Positions 1-8,731 of a stretch of 64,000 nucleotides of DNA are shown piece after piece. The stretch's first letter is position 1. Every line of letters begins with the position of its first letter. The translations under genes and the position numbers were made by a program. This DNA is from Sinomicrobium soli (GTDB lineage: Bacteria > Bacteroidota > Bacteroidia > Flavobacteriales > Flavobacteriaceae), in assembly GCF_003285545.1 (NCBI RefSeq), contig NZ_QLNV01000007.1:62001-126000 (forward strand), in the 5' to 3' direction. The notes beneath the pieces are model-generated. The model saw only the letters and a program-made list of their open reading frames with translations, did no database searches and was not told the DNA's origin.

Positions 1-669
1 ATCTATGGCAATTAGCCAGTTCCGGTCCTGCACCGTATTTCTCCCGTGTGCCGCCAGTTCACCGCCAACTTCCACAACGTAGTCCCCGATCCCCCTGTCC
101 CTTAAAAAATCTCCAATGACATCCACGGTATATCCCTGGGCGATGGAATTAAAATCGAACGTGATCTCCTCCCTGTCCTTATATATCCTGTTTTCCGGGG
201 TAAGCCTTACCTTGTCGAAGCCGCAATACTGCAGGAGGCTGTCTACTTTTGTACTGTCCAGGGCCATGCGCTTGTGATCGGGGCCGAAACCCCAGGCACG
301 TACCAGTTTGCCTATGGTGGGATCAAAACTTCCATCCGATGCTTCCCATATGGTACGGGACATTTCAAAAACGTTCCGGAAGTTATCATCCACCACTACC
401 GTACTGTCTCCGGCATTGATCCTGGAAATATCAGAATCCGGCCGGTATGCCGACATCGACATGTCTATGGCCAGCAGTATGGAATCTACGGCCGGTTTCA
501 GGTCTTCACCACTGCCTGAAACATAGCGTACCGCATAGGTACTTCCCTGTGCCTCCCCGGTGATCACATGGAGCGATGGGGCTCCTTCCCCGTTCCGGCA
601 TCCCGGAAAAATTGTCATTACAAAGAACAATATTGTTGCGCCGCTAATCAATTTCCTGTATCCCGTCAT
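1..669 (-). CDS. apbE: FAD:protein FMN transferase (ApbE family), 3' part cut by window edge
   Basis: Attaches FMN covalently to threonines of target flavoproteins; NqrB and NqrC, encoded nearby, are the classic substrates. The reading frame is open from the ATG at 669 to the window edge (223 codons). Visible family motifs in order are GSTYAVRY, SAYRPDSDISRIN, GSFDPTIGKLVRAWGFG, DFNSIAQGYTVD and VVEVGGELAAHG. The N-terminus is hydrophobic and ends in a lipobox-like FFVMTIFPGC, so it is probably a lipoprotein acting outside the cytoplasm. It overlaps the end of the small upstream gene by 26 nt, so the two are probably co-transcribed. Identity is certain from the motifs; only the C-terminus is missing. 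Confidence 0.95.
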   Translation of the reverse strand, partial: MTGYRKLISGATILFFVMTIFPGCRNGEGAPSLHVITGEAQGSTYAVRYVSGSGEDLKPAVDSILLAIDMSMSAYRPDSDISRINAGDSTVVVDDNFRNVFEMSRTIWEASDGSFDPTIGKLVRAWGFGPDHKRMALDSTKVDSLLQYCGFDKVRLTPENRIYKDREEITFDFNSIAQGYTVDVIGDFLRDRGIGDYVVEVGGELAAHGRNTVQDRNWLIAID

Positions 670-1003
670 AATTTATAATATATTTTTCTCCTCTTATCAC
701 CGGTTTTTCATAGTCTTCGGCATTGGCAATGCCGACCCCGGCATAATATGTCCTGGCCTTAAACTTCAGTGCGTGTTCCCTGATGGTTTCCATAAATGAA
801 AGGTCGTATTTTACCGGGTTATCCGGGTACAGCACTGCCTTTACCACTATAAAGTGCAGTTTTTTATTCCTGAGGCAGACAAACTGGGGGTTCACCCCGA
901 GTTTACTGTTTACCCCCAGAAACTCGAAACCGTCGGATTCCAGCTGCTTGCCCACAATATTCATGGCCAGGCGATGTAATTCCTGTTCGTTTAGCATTTC
1001 CAT
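644..1003 (-). CDS. Small conserved flavobacterial protein next to apbE, unknown role
   Basis: A 119-residue soluble protein with no signal peptide or membrane segment. It is rich in charged residues and has a core around FIVVKAVLYPDNPVKYD and YYAGVGIANAEDYEKPV. From memory, homologues of this size lie between nqrF and apbE in many Flavobacteriia and are often mislabelled as Na+-NQR subunit F; it shows neither the ferredoxin cysteines nor flavin or NADH motifs, so it is not NqrF. Position and overlap with apbE suggest a part in Nqr flavinylation or assembly, but that is inference. A second in-frame ATG lies two codons downstream (997) and could be the real start. Confidence 0.7.
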   Translation of the reverse strand: MEMLNEQELHRLAMNIVGKQLESDGFEFLGVNSKLGVNPQFVCLRNKKLHFIVVKAVLYPDNPVKYDLSFMETIREHALKFKARTYYAGVGIANAEDYEKPVIRGEKYIINYDGIQEID

Positions 1004-1008
1004 AGCTG

Positions 1009-1016
1009 CAAAGATA
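1009..1016 (-). promoter_or_regulatory. Possible -7 element TATCTTTG
   Basis: Matches the Bacteroidota -7 consensus TAnnTTTG, 6 nt before the ATG at 1003. If used, the transcript would be almost leaderless. No TTTG -33 box is seen at the usual spacing, so this is tentative. Confidence 0.3.
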
Positions 1017-1134
1017 CTTAATTGTTGGGTTAAAGGGGGAATTAGGTTAATGGGTTATTGAGTATATGTTCCGGAATAATATCCTGACCATTCAATATGT
1101 AACCGCAGTTACAGAACGCTTTGAAAGATGTACG

Positions 1135-1142
1135 TACATTTG
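1135..1142 (+). promoter_or_regulatory. -7 promoter element TACATTTG before the YeeE gene
   Basis: Exact TAnnTTTG match 22 nt upstream of the ATG at 1164. A TTTG lies at 1120-1123, but only 11 nt upstream, too close for a standard -33 box. The rest of the 1004-1163 gap holds no other signal that I can see. Confidence 0.45.
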
Positions 1143-1163
1143 TTTTGAATAACCTGATGTATT

Positions 1164-1721
1164 ATGGATTTTATCTTCAAACCTTTTCCCTGGTATGTTT
1201 CCGGGGTACTGATAGGAGCAGTAATGCTGCTTCTTATTTACATGGGCAGGAATTTTGGCATGTCGTCCAACCTGCGCACCATGTGCGCTGTTCTGGGAAG
1301 CGGAAAATTTGCCGGATTTTTCCGTTTCGACTGGAAAGCCCAGCGCTGGAACCTGGCCGTGGTTCTGGGGGCCATGATCGGAGGGTTTATCACCGTTCAT
1401 TTCCTGTCTGACGGAAGCGGGGTAGATCTCAACCCGGATACCGTGGCCCAACTGGCCCGGATGAATATCGATGCGCCACAGGGCAGGTTATTGCCCGATG
1501 CCCTGTTCGGCATGGAACAGGCTTTAACCCCAAAAGGGTTGCTCATTCTCCTCGGAGGGGGCTTCCTGGTAGGTTTCGGGGCGAGATATGCAGGAGGTTG
1601 CACCTCCGGGCATGCCATCAGCGGGATCAGTAACCTGCAGCTCCCCTCGGTTATAGCGGTCATAGGTTTTTTTATCGGCGGACTGCTGATGTCACACCTG
1701 ATATTACCGCTTATCTTCTGA
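1164..1721 (+). CDS. YeeE/YedE family sulfur-compound importer, first half
   Basis: A 185-residue membrane protein with about five hydrophobic segments. The diagnostic motif GARYAGGCTSGHAISG near residues 139-154 carries the cysteine typical of YeeE/YedE (TsuA-like) thiosulfate permeases. Full-length TsuA is about twice this size, and here the second half is a separate gene 58 nt downstream (1780-2193), an arrangement common in this family. The two probably form one inner-membrane channel for thiosulfate or a related sulfur species. The pair stands on the opposite strand between apbE and the nqr operon and appears to be an independent unit. Confidence 0.88.
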   Translation: MDFIFKPFPWYVSGVLIGAVMLLLIYMGRNFGMSSNLRTMCAVLGSGKFAGFFRFDWKAQRWNLAVVLGAMIGGFITVHFLSDGSGVDLNPDTVAQLARMNIDAPQGRLLPDALFGMEQALTPKGLLILLGGGFLVGFGARYAGGCTSGHAISGISNLQLPSVIAVIGFFIGGLLMSHLILPLIF

Positions 1722-1779
1722 TCGTTATGATTCAAACCTGCAACCCGCTTATAAAATACCTTAATCTAAAATTATTCGC

Positions 1780-2193
1780 ATGAAATATTTCAAATTTCTC
1801 CTCACAGGCATATTTTTCGGGATCGTACTTACCAAATCTGAAGCTGTTTCCTGGTACCGGATCTATGAAATGTTCCACTTCCAGTCCTTTCACATGTACG
1901 GTATTATCACCGTTGCCATAATTACCGGGCTTATTGGCATTCAGTTTTTCAAACGCAGGAAAGTAAGGGACACTGACGGAAACATCATCGAGATACAGGA
2001 CAAAGACAAAGGCATTACCCGATATCTTGCCGGGGGTATGCTCTTCGGGTTGGGATGGGCTTTGGCAGGCGCCTGTCCGGGGCCCATGTTTATACTGTTT
2101 GGTGCCGGTTTCTGGAGTATGGGAATGGTCATTACAGGCGCCCTGGCCGGAACCTTTGTTTACGGCCTCCTGAAGGATAAATTACCTCATTAG
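1780..2193 (+). CDS. YeeE/YedE family (DUF6691) sulfur-compound importer, second half
   Basis: A 137-residue membrane protein with four hydrophobic segments and the motif GWALAGACPGPMFILFGAG (residues 92-110), where the cysteine is the expected substrate-relay residue of the second repeat. It belongs with the preceding gene; together they rebuild the two pseudo-symmetric halves of a TsuA-type permease. A hydrophilic loop (residues 57-79, KRRKVRDTDGNIIEIQDKDK) separates segments two and three. The substrate is inferred from the family, not shown by the sequence. Confidence 0.87.
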   Translation: MKYFKFLLTGIFFGIVLTKSEAVSWYRIYEMFHFQSFHMYGIITVAIITGLIGIQFFKRRKVRDTDGNIIEIQDKDKGITRYLAGGMLFGLGWALAGACPGPMFILFGAGFWSMGMVITGALAGTFVYGLLKDKLPH

Positions 2194-2329
2194 ACCGAAA
2201 CCAAACAGGTCCGTAAAGCATATATTCCATTCAAAAAACTTCAACTTCGGTTTACCATTATATTCCCGAAGCAGGTACCGGAGCAATTTAACTCTCATTT
2301 TGGTTTAGCAATCCGAAAGCTCCGGAAAA

Positions 2330-2350
2330 GGCCATCCCCTGCGGATGGCC
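2330..2350. repeat. 8-bp perfect hairpin after the YeeE pair
   Basis: GGCCATCC and GGATGGCC are separated by 5 nt. No T-run follows, so it is a stem-loop rather than a convincing intrinsic terminator. The rest of the 2194-2426 gap shows no gene. Confidence 0.4.
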
Positions 2351-2426
2351 CTGCTTTGTGGCTGATGAGACTGTAATGCCGTACGAAGCAGTACTAATGG
2401 TTCGGCAAGTGGATGCACGCCATTCC

Positions 2427-2462
2427 ACAAAAAAACCGGTAACACCAAGGGCATACCGGTTT
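2427..2462 (-). terminator. Intrinsic terminator of the nqr operon
   Basis: On the minus strand AAACCGGT (2462-2455) pairs with ACCGGTTT (2440-2433) around a 14-nt loop, and the descending arm runs into seven T residues. It lies 25 nt beyond the nqrF stop codon. Confidence 0.85.
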
Positions 2463-2486
2463 ATATCTTAAAATATATGATTCTAA

Positions 2487-3785
2487 TTATCCTCCAAAGT
2501 CATCGAAACGGACATTCTCCGCCGGCACTCCGAAATCATCACACATTTTTTCTACGGCCTTATTCATCAATGGCGGTCCGCAGAAATAGAATTCGATATC
2601 TTCAGGGGCTTCATGATGTTCCAGATATTTATCGATCACCGCCTGGTGTACAAATCCGAGAAAACCATCTCCTTCTTCATCGTCAACGCCTTTCTTTTCC
2701 TTCCAGTTATCTTCCGGAAGGGGTTCTGACAGTACTACATAGAACTTGAAGTTCTCGAATTCCTCTTCCAGTTCCCTGAAGTGTTCCAGGTAGAAAAGTT
2801 CTCTCTTAGAACGCCCTCCATACCAGTAACTCACTTTTCTCCCGGTTTTAAGTGTTTTAAAGAGGTGATACAAGTGCGAACGCATAGGGGCCATACCGGC
2901 ACCTCCACCTACATACAACATTTCAGCTTCCGAAGGGTTAATAAAGAATTCTCCGTAAGGTCCTGAAATCACCACCTTATCACCAGGTTTTTTAGAAAAA
3001 ATATAAGATGAGGCTATTCCGGGATTTACATCCATCCAGCCATTTTTGGCCCTGTCCCAGGGTGGTGTGGCAATACGGACATTAAGCATGATCTCCCTAC
3101 CTTCGGCAGGATAAGAGGCCATGGAATACGCCCTCTCCACGGTTTCATCATTCTTCATCACCAGCGGCCAGAGGTTGAACTTGTCCCATTCCATCTTAAA
3201 TTTCTCCGGTTCTCCCGGATGTTCCTTGGGGTGGGCCGTTATATCGATATCCTTGTATTCCACCAAACATTTGGGGATCTCTATCTGGATATATCCTCCG
3301 GGCTGATAGTCCATATCTTCAGGAATTTCAACCACGAATTCCTTGATAAAAGAGGCCACGTTATAATTACGTACCACTACCGCTTCCCATTTCTTTATAC
3401 CAAATACCTCCTCAGGCACCTCAATGGTCATATCCTGTTTTACCTTTACCTGGCATCCCAGTCGCCATCCTTCTGCAATTTCCCTACGGGTAAAATGAGG
3501 TTCTTCGGTAGGCAGAATATTTCCGCCCCCTTCCAGTACCCGGCACTTACACTGGATACAGGTACCCCCACCCCCGCAGGCAGAAGGTAAAAATATCTTA
3601 TTATTTCCAAGGGTAGACAACAAGCTATTACCCGACGATACTTCCACATCCTTTTCCCCGTTGATATGGAGGGTTACCGGCCCTGAAGGTACCAGTCTGG
3701 CCTTGGCCCCCAGAAGGATGGCCACAAGTACCAAGATCAACAGCAGAAATACTACAATACTCGCTATGATTACTGAATAATCCAT
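2487..3785 (-). CDS. nqrF: Na+-translocating NADH:quinone reductase subunit F
   Basis: Entry point of electrons into Na+-NQR: oxidises NADH and passes electrons through FAD and a 2Fe-2S cluster. The 432 residues start with one membrane helix (about 4-25), then a ferredoxin domain with ligands Cys70, Cys76, Cys79 and Cys111 in the pattern [10 protein letters not shown]...C. A ferredoxin-reductase module follows, with the flavin motif RAYSMASYP and the NADH-binding [15 protein letters not shown] and FYFCGPP motifs. Length and order are standard. It is the last gene of nqrABCDEF, 19 nt after nqrE, and is followed by a strong terminator. Confidence 0.98.
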   Translation of the reverse strand: MDYSVIIASIVVFLLLILVLVAILLGAKARLVPSGPVTLHINGEKDVEVSSGNSLLSTLGNNKIFLPSACGGGGTCIQCKCRVLEGGGNILPTEEPHFTRREIAEGWRLGCQVKVKQDMTIEVPEEVFGIKKWEAVVVRNYNVASFIKEFVVEIPEDMDYQPGGYIQIEIPKCLVEYKDIDITAHPKEHPGEPEKFKMEWDKFNLWPLVMKNDETVERAYSMASYPAEGREIMLNVRIATPPWDRAKNGWMDVNPGIASSYIFSKKPGDKVVISGPYGEFFINPSEAEMLYVGGGAGMAPMRSHLYHLFKTLKTGRKVSYWYGGRSKRELFYLEHFRELEEEFENFKFYVVLSEPLPEDNWKEKKGVDDEEGDGFLGFVHQAVIDKYLEHHEAPEDIEFYFCGPPLMNKAVEKMCDDFGVPAENVRFDDFGG

Positions 3786-3804
3786 ACTCTAAATATAAAA
3801 CAAT

Positions 3805-4419
3805 TTATAATGAAATTCCCATAAAACTCATAAACCCTATAGCCATAAGCCCCGTAATGATAAAGGTTATCCCTAATCCACGGAGCGGCGCGGGCACATT
3901 GGAGTATGTAATTTTCTCACGAATAGCGGCTATGGCCAATATGGCGAGGAACCAGCCGATCCCGGAACCAACACCGTATATGGCAGACTCTCCGACACCT
4001 CCGAAGTCTTTCTGTTGCATAAAGAGTGATCCTCCGAGAATAGCACAGTTTACGGCAATCAGGGGCAGAAATATACCCAGTGCGCCATACAGTGCCGGGG
4101 CAAATTTCTCCACGATCATTTCCACCAGCTGAACCATCGAAGCGATAACAGCGATAAACATGATAAAGCTCAAAAAGCTCAGGTCGACATTCTTATAGCT
4201 CTCGTCCAGCCAGGAAAGCGCTCCGGGCTTTAAGAGATAATTGTCCAGAAGATAGTTTACCGGAACGGTAATAGCCAGTACGAAAACAACAGCAGCCCCA
4301 AGACCAACAGCGGTTTTCACGGTTTTTGATACTGCAAGGTAAGAACACATACCCAGGAAGTAGGCAAAGATCATGTTCTCGATAAATATACTCCTTACAA
4401 AAAGATTTACGTAATCCAT
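3805..4419 (-). CDS. nqrE: Na+-translocating NADH:quinone reductase subunit E
   Basis: Inner-membrane subunit of Na+-NQR with six hydrophobic segments over 204 residues. NqrE and NqrD are inverted-topology homologues which between them hold an iron site; Cys26 in [12 protein letters not shown] and Cys119 in [12 protein letters not shown] are the expected ligands. Length and sequence are typical. It lies between nqrD (29 nt upstream) and nqrF. Confidence 0.97.
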   Translation of the reverse strand: MDYVNLFVRSIFIENMIFAYFLGMCSYLAVSKTVKTAVGLGAAVVFVLAITVPVNYLLDNYLLKPGALSWLDESYKNVDLSFLSFIMFIAVIASMVQLVEMIVEKFAPALYGALGIFLPLIAVNCAILGGSLFMQQKDFGGVGESAIYGVGSGIGWFLAILAIAAIREKITYSNVPAPLRGLGITFIITGLMAIGFMSFMGISL

Positions 4420-4448
4420 TTCTACAGGTTTTTCAGAGGAGACCCTCC

Positions 4449-5162
4449 CTATTCTTTTTCTATTAGTTCTCTGTTCTTAGAGCGCTGTACCCAGATGATA
4501 ATCCCGACAACGATCAGGGCCATCGGCGGGAACAGCATAAATCCGTTGTTCTCATACCCCAGCGCATAAAGCCCGGTAGACTCGGCAAGGGTTACCCCCT
4601 TATGACCGAGCACCTCATAACCGAACAGTTTTCCCGAACCCAGTAATTCGCGGAAAAAAGCCACCAGTATCAGGATAAAACCATAACCTGCGGCATTCCC
4701 GATACCGTCGAGAAAAGATTTCCAGGGGCCGTTCCCCAGGGCAAAAGCCTCGAGGCGTCCCATCACGATACAGTTGGTAATGATAAGTCCGACAAAAACA
4801 GAAAGCTGTTTACTCACATCATAGGCATAAGCTTTCAGCACCTGGTCTACCAGGATTACCAGGGCAGCCACGATCACCAGTTGTACGATAATACGTATAC
4901 GGCTGGGAATAAAATTCCGGATCATGGATACGATAACGTTACTGAAAGCCAGTACCGCCATTACGGCGAGGCTCATCACTAATGCCGGCTTTAACTGCAC
5001 GGTAATAGCCAGGGCCGAACATATACCCAGTACCTGAACGGTAATGGGGTTGTCATCATTTAACGGATCGGTGATCAGTTTCCTGTTCTGTTTGGAAAAA
5101 AGAGGTTCCTTTTCCTCGGATACAAACAGGATGATCGGTGATTTTTTTGCTTTTTTACTCAT
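4449..5162 (-). CDS. nqrD: Na+-translocating NADH:quinone reductase subunit D, extended N-terminus
   Basis: Membrane partner of NqrE in the Na+-pumping complex. The conserved body starts around [26 protein letters not shown] and continues with six membrane segments; the iron-ligand cysteines sit in LGICSAL and [11 protein letters not shown]. At 237 residues it is about 25 longer than usual because of a lysine-rich N-terminal stretch ([20 protein letters not shown]). No in-frame ATG lies closer to the core, and this ATG is 12 nt past nqrC, so the extension looks real. Confidence 0.96.
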   Translation of the reverse strand: MSKKAKKSPIILFVSEEKEPLFSKQNRKLITDPLNDDNPITVQVLGICSALAITVQLKPALVMSLAVMAVLAFSNVIVSMIRNFIPSRIRIIVQLVIVAALVILVDQVLKAYAYDVSKQLSVFVGLIITNCIVMGRLEAFALGNGPWKSFLDGIGNAAGYGFILILVAFFRELLGSGKLFGYEVLGHKGVTLAESTGLYALGYENNGFMLFPPMALIVVGIIIWVQRSKNRELIEKE

Positions 5163-5174
5163 GGCATGCCATTA

Positions 5175-5879
5175 TTATTGCGTTCTTTCCTTTTTAAAAT
5201 ACGGCAGATAATGGGATAAGCGCTCTTTTATCATGGCTGTCACCCCATCTCCGGTAATGGTTGCGCCGGAAATAGCATCTACCGCGTTATCTCCCTTCGT
5301 ACCGCTGCCCTTGGCAACGGTAACTCCGACAAGTTCATCATTCTCATCAAAGATCTTCTTGCCTTCGAACTGTGCCTGGAACCACGAAGTGGTGATCTCC
5401 GCACCAAGCCCCGGTGTTTCACCGGCATGGTCAAAATTGACCCCTTCAATGGTATTGAGGTCTTCCTTAAGGGAAACATACCCCCAGATCGCATTCCACA
5501 ATCCGGCTCCCCGAAGCGGTACTATATAAAACTTCTCTCCTTCTACCTCCGCAATATATATCGGAAAATGCTGTTCCTCCACCGGTAATTTGAGCTCCCT
5601 GTTGAGATCTATCTCAAAGGCTTCCGAATTTTCATCGACACTCCCGTCGGCATTCAGTGAAAGTTCCTCCTTGATATAATCTCCGTACTTCTCTTTGGCA
5701 GCATCCCTCTCCACATCTACTCCGATGGTTTTGAGAATGTTCTGCATTTTTTCTTTCTCTACGTTCTCTCCCTGCCTGTCCTTAAGTGAAGTCGAAGCAA
5801 ATGCCAGCAAAAAGGCGACAATGACGACCATACCTATGGCAAAGATAAATGTATATGAATTGCTCTCTCTGTTCATCAT
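5175..5879 (-). CDS. nqrC: Na+-translocating NADH:quinone reductase subunit C
   Basis: Carries a covalently bound FMN on a threonine in the periplasmic domain. One N-terminal membrane helix (about 10-27) is followed by an FMN-binding domain. The flavinylation motif is SGATIT near residue 204 in DAISGATITGDGV, with the acceptor being the final threonine of the motif as in the family. ApbE, encoded at the left end of the window, is the expected modifying enzyme. The start codon overlaps the nqrB stop by 1 nt, indicating coupled translation. Met2 is an equally possible start. Confidence 0.97.
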   Translation of the reverse strand: MMNRESNSYTFIFAIGMVVIVAFLLAFASTSLKDRQGENVEKEKMQNILKTIGVDVERDAAKEKYGDYIKEELSLNADGSVDENSEAFEIDLNRELKLPVEEQHFPIYIAEVEGEKFYIVPLRGAGLWNAIWGYVSLKEDLNTIEGVNFDHAGETPGLGAEITTSWFQAQFEGKKIFDENDELVGVTVAKGSGTKGDNAVDAISGATITGDGVTAMIKERLSHYLPYFKKERTQ

Positions 5880-7042
5880 TAGGCAGTTTTAAGTTTTCTG
5901 GACGCAGTCAATCTTTTCTTTCTTCTTTTTATATTGGCCTCAATCACATAATGATCTATGGTAGGTGCAAATACGTTCATGAGCAATATGCCGAGCATCA
6001 CACCCTCCGGGTATGCAGGGTTGAACACCCTGATCATAATACACAGAAAACCGATAAGTATACCGTATATCCATTTCCCCCGGGTAGTCTGGGCCGCCGA
6101 AACCGGGTCGGTAGCCATAAACACGATACCAAAGGCAAAACCTCCGATCATCAGGTGTTGATACCAGGGAAAGCTCATCAGGGCATTGGCGCTCCACAGG
6201 TTGAACAGGAGCCCCATGATAGCCGCACCTATAACGCCTCCCAGCATGATCCTCCAGCTCCCCACACCCGTGAGTATGAGAATGCCGGCCCCTACCAGTA
6301 TCCACAGGACGGACGTTTCTCCTATAGATCCGGGAATGGCCCCGCTGAACATGTCAAACATACTGAAGTGAATATCGTGTCCGGCAGCCAGGCTTCCGAG
6401 GATGGTTTCTCCCGAAACCCCGTCGACATGGGAAGCTTCGGAAACCCATACCTTATTACCTGACATATATGTCGGATAGGCAAAAAAAGCAAAAGCCCTG
6501 GCCAGTAATGCGGGATTCAGTATATTCATCCCCGTTCCGCCAAAGGCTTCCTTTCCTATTAAAACTGCAAAAGCCACAGACAATCCCACCATCCAGAGCG
6601 GGATATCCACGGGCATGATCATGGGGACAAGCATTCCGGTAACCAGAAACCCCTCATTGACCTCGTGCCCCCTGTAAACCGCAAAGGCAAACTCTATGGC
6701 CAATCCTACCCCGTACGATACCACGATAATGGGCAGCACCTTCCACAACCCGTGCAGAAAGGCATCCATAAAGGCTACTTCTCCACCGCTTACCTGGTAC
6801 AGGTATTGATATCCCGTATTGTAGATTCCGTATATCAATGCCGGAAGGAGTGCGATCACCACCGTGATCATCGTTCTTTTCAGGTCTACCGCATCGCGTA
6901 TATGCGCTCCCTTCCTGGTCACGTGATCGGGCACATAGAGAAACGTATCGAGAGCATTGATCGCAGGAGCAAATTTCTCCCACTTTTCCCCTTTTCCAAA
7001 GGGCTTTTTCAGCTGGTCTATTTTCGTTCTTAAAAATTTCAT
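5879..7042 (-). CDS. nqrB: Na+-translocating NADH:quinone reductase subunit B
   Basis: Large membrane subunit (387 residues, about ten hydrophobic segments) that binds riboflavin and a covalent FMN and forms part of the sodium channel. The FMN attachment site is SGET at residues 210-213 in HVDGVSGETIL, with Thr213 the acceptor; it corresponds to the SGAT-type site of Vibrio NqrB. Other signatures are NEGFLVTGMLVPMIMP and NILNPALLARAF. It lies 10 nt after nqrA. Confidence 0.97.
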   Translation of the reverse strand: MKFLRTKIDQLKKPFGKGEKWEKFAPAINALDTFLYVPDHVTRKGAHIRDAVDLKRTMITVVIALLPALIYGIYNTGYQYLYQVSGGEVAFMDAFLHGLWKVLPIIVVSYGVGLAIEFAFAVYRGHEVNEGFLVTGMLVPMIMPVDIPLWMVGLSVAFAVLIGKEAFGGTGMNILNPALLARAFAFFAYPTYMSGNKVWVSEASHVDGVSGETILGSLAAGHDIHFSMFDMFSGAIPGSIGETSVLWILVGAGILILTGVGSWRIMLGGVIGAAIMGLLFNLWSANALMSFPWYQHLMIGGFAFGIVFMATDPVSAAQTTRGKWIYGILIGFLCIMIRVFNPAYPEGVMLGILLMNVFAPTIDHYVIEANIKRRKKRLTASRKLKTA

Positions 7043-7052
7043 ATCTTACCGA

Positions 7053-8396
7053 TTAACCTACTTCTTTAATCATTAAATCAAGTCCCTGCCTGATAATATC
7101 CTGCGCCTCGATCTTGGAGGTACACGCATAATCCACCAGGGCAAAGTCTTCCGGCGCCACTTCGTAGATCCCCAGATTCTCCATTTTCTCGATATCGTTT
7201 GCCATACAGGCTTTCAGCAATTGCATGGGATACACATCCATAGGCAGGACCTTCTCCATTTCCCCGGTAACCACCAGGGCCCTTTCTTCACCGTTCAGGT
7301 TGGTATTGACCACATATTTCTTTTTGGGGAACAGCCATGAAAAGGATGTATGGTGCATACTGGGTATGTTGTTGTCCTTAAAAGGCAGCCATCCGAACAT
7401 CCTGTATTCGTTCCCTTCCGGTATCACCGTTACGGTACTGGAATAAAACCCGATAAAACCACCGGCAGACACCCGGGTCCCGGTAAGTACATCGCCGCTT
7501 ATAATTCTCACATCAGCAGTAGCATCAGGTACAAGAGCACTTACCGCTGATCCTGTTTTCACCCTGTAATACTGCGGATTTGCAACTTCCGAACCGGTCA
7601 GGGCTACCGTACGTGTGACATCGAATTTACCGGTACGCAATACTTTTCCGATAATCGCCACATCTTCCGGGTTGATCACCCATACCCGTTCTCCGGAATT
7701 GATAGGGTCTATACGGTGTATCTGTACACCTACGTTCCCCGCAGGATGCGGACCGGAAACACGGTGAAGTTCCACGCCCTCTACAGTATTCAGAAAAGAA
7801 GACGATTGTTTGCCAACGGATAAGTGTACCTTACCCCCGGTCAACTTCGATATGGCGTCGATCCCGGCCTGAAAATCTTCTTCCTTTCCTTCCAGCAGAA
7901 CATCTGTATCTGCCGCCAGGGGTGCCGTGGCATAGGCCGAAATAAAAATAGCCTTGGGAGTATCCTCCGGATTGGCCACAATATCATAAGGACGCTGACG
8001 TATAAAAGGCCAGCATCCGCTTTCGAGCAGAAACTCCTTCACCTCTTCCGAAGAGAGCTCCTTCGGATCCCTGGAACCGAATTCCTTATAGGTATCCTGC
8101 CCGTCTGCCGCGATGACTACTTCGAGTATACGGCGTTTTGCTCCCCGCCGGATCTCGGAAACCGTACCGCTAACGGGAGACACAAAATTAACCTTCTCAC
8201 TGTACTTGGAATAAAAAAGCGGGTCGCCCGCTTTTACCTGCGCTCCTTCTTTTACTACCATTTTAGGAGTAACTCCATGAAAATCAGCGGGTTTTAATGC
8301 GAAGGTCCTGGAGCGGGGAGCATCGGAAATCTTCTTCTCCGCTTCCCCTTTCAAATTGATATTCAGACCTTTTCTGATGCGAATGTCATTGGACAT
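7053..8396 (-). CDS. nqrA: Na+-translocating NADH:quinone reductase subunit A
   Basis: Cytoplasmic subunit of Na+-NQR (447 residues) with no membrane segment. The N-terminal barrel-sandwich region contains VVKEGAQVKAGDPLFYSK and SGTVSEIRRGAKRR, and a typical C-terminus with QLLKACMANDIEKMENLGIYEVAPEDFALVDYACTSK. First gene of the six-gene operon nqrABCDEF, which reads without large gaps to 2487. A TAAATTTG box at 8453-8446 gives a leader of about 45 nt. Confidence 0.97.
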   Translation of the reverse strand: MSNDIRIRKGLNINLKGEAEKKISDAPRSRTFALKPADFHGVTPKMVVKEGAQVKAGDPLFYSKYSEKVNFVSPVSGTVSEIRRGAKRRILEVVIAADGQDTYKEFGSRDPKELSSEEVKEFLLESGCWPFIRQRPYDIVANPEDTPKAIFISAYATAPLAADTDVLLEGKEEDFQAGIDAISKLTGGKVHLSVGKQSSSFLNTVEGVELHRVSGPHPAGNVGVQIHRIDPINSGERVWVINPEDVAIIGKVLRTGKFDVTRTVALTGSEVANPQYYRVKTGSAVSALVPDATADVRIISGDVLTGTRVSAGGFIGFYSSTVTVIPEGNEYRMFGWLPFKDNNIPSMHHTSFSWLFPKKKYVVNTNLNGEERALVVTGEMEKVLPMDVYPMQLLKACMANDIEKMENLGIYEVAPEDFALVDYACTSKIEAQDIIRQGLDLMIKEVG

Positions 8397-8445
8397 GTTA
8401 CAATTGGATTGTTTTGAAAAATACTGCGTTATTCAAAAATTCACG

Positions 8446-8453
8446 CAAATTTA
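8446..8453 (-). promoter_or_regulatory. -7 element TAAATTTG of the nqr operon
   Basis: Exact TAnnTTTG match 50 nt upstream of the nqrA ATG, in an AT-rich stretch. No TTTG is visible at the -33 position. The rest of the 8397-8731 gap holds no gene. Confidence 0.5.
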
Positions 8454-8731
8454 TAAATTTATGGTGTATTTATTACGTTGGATGAAGGACTGTTTTATCT
8501 ATTTATATCCATTCTAAACAATGGAGAAATACCTGCTCTTATCCCGTAAAATCGGGCTACTTACCCCCTAAACCCGCCTCCTCATCTTTTCCTTAAACAA
8601 TCCGTTTTTGCCAATTCCGCCTTTTTTCCTGAAAACCATATCACATTCTGTTTATTTTAACGGAAACAGGCCGGGATATGCAAAAGTTCCCATACCCTTC
8701 CGTTTTTCTTTTTTATGTATATATTTACCTC

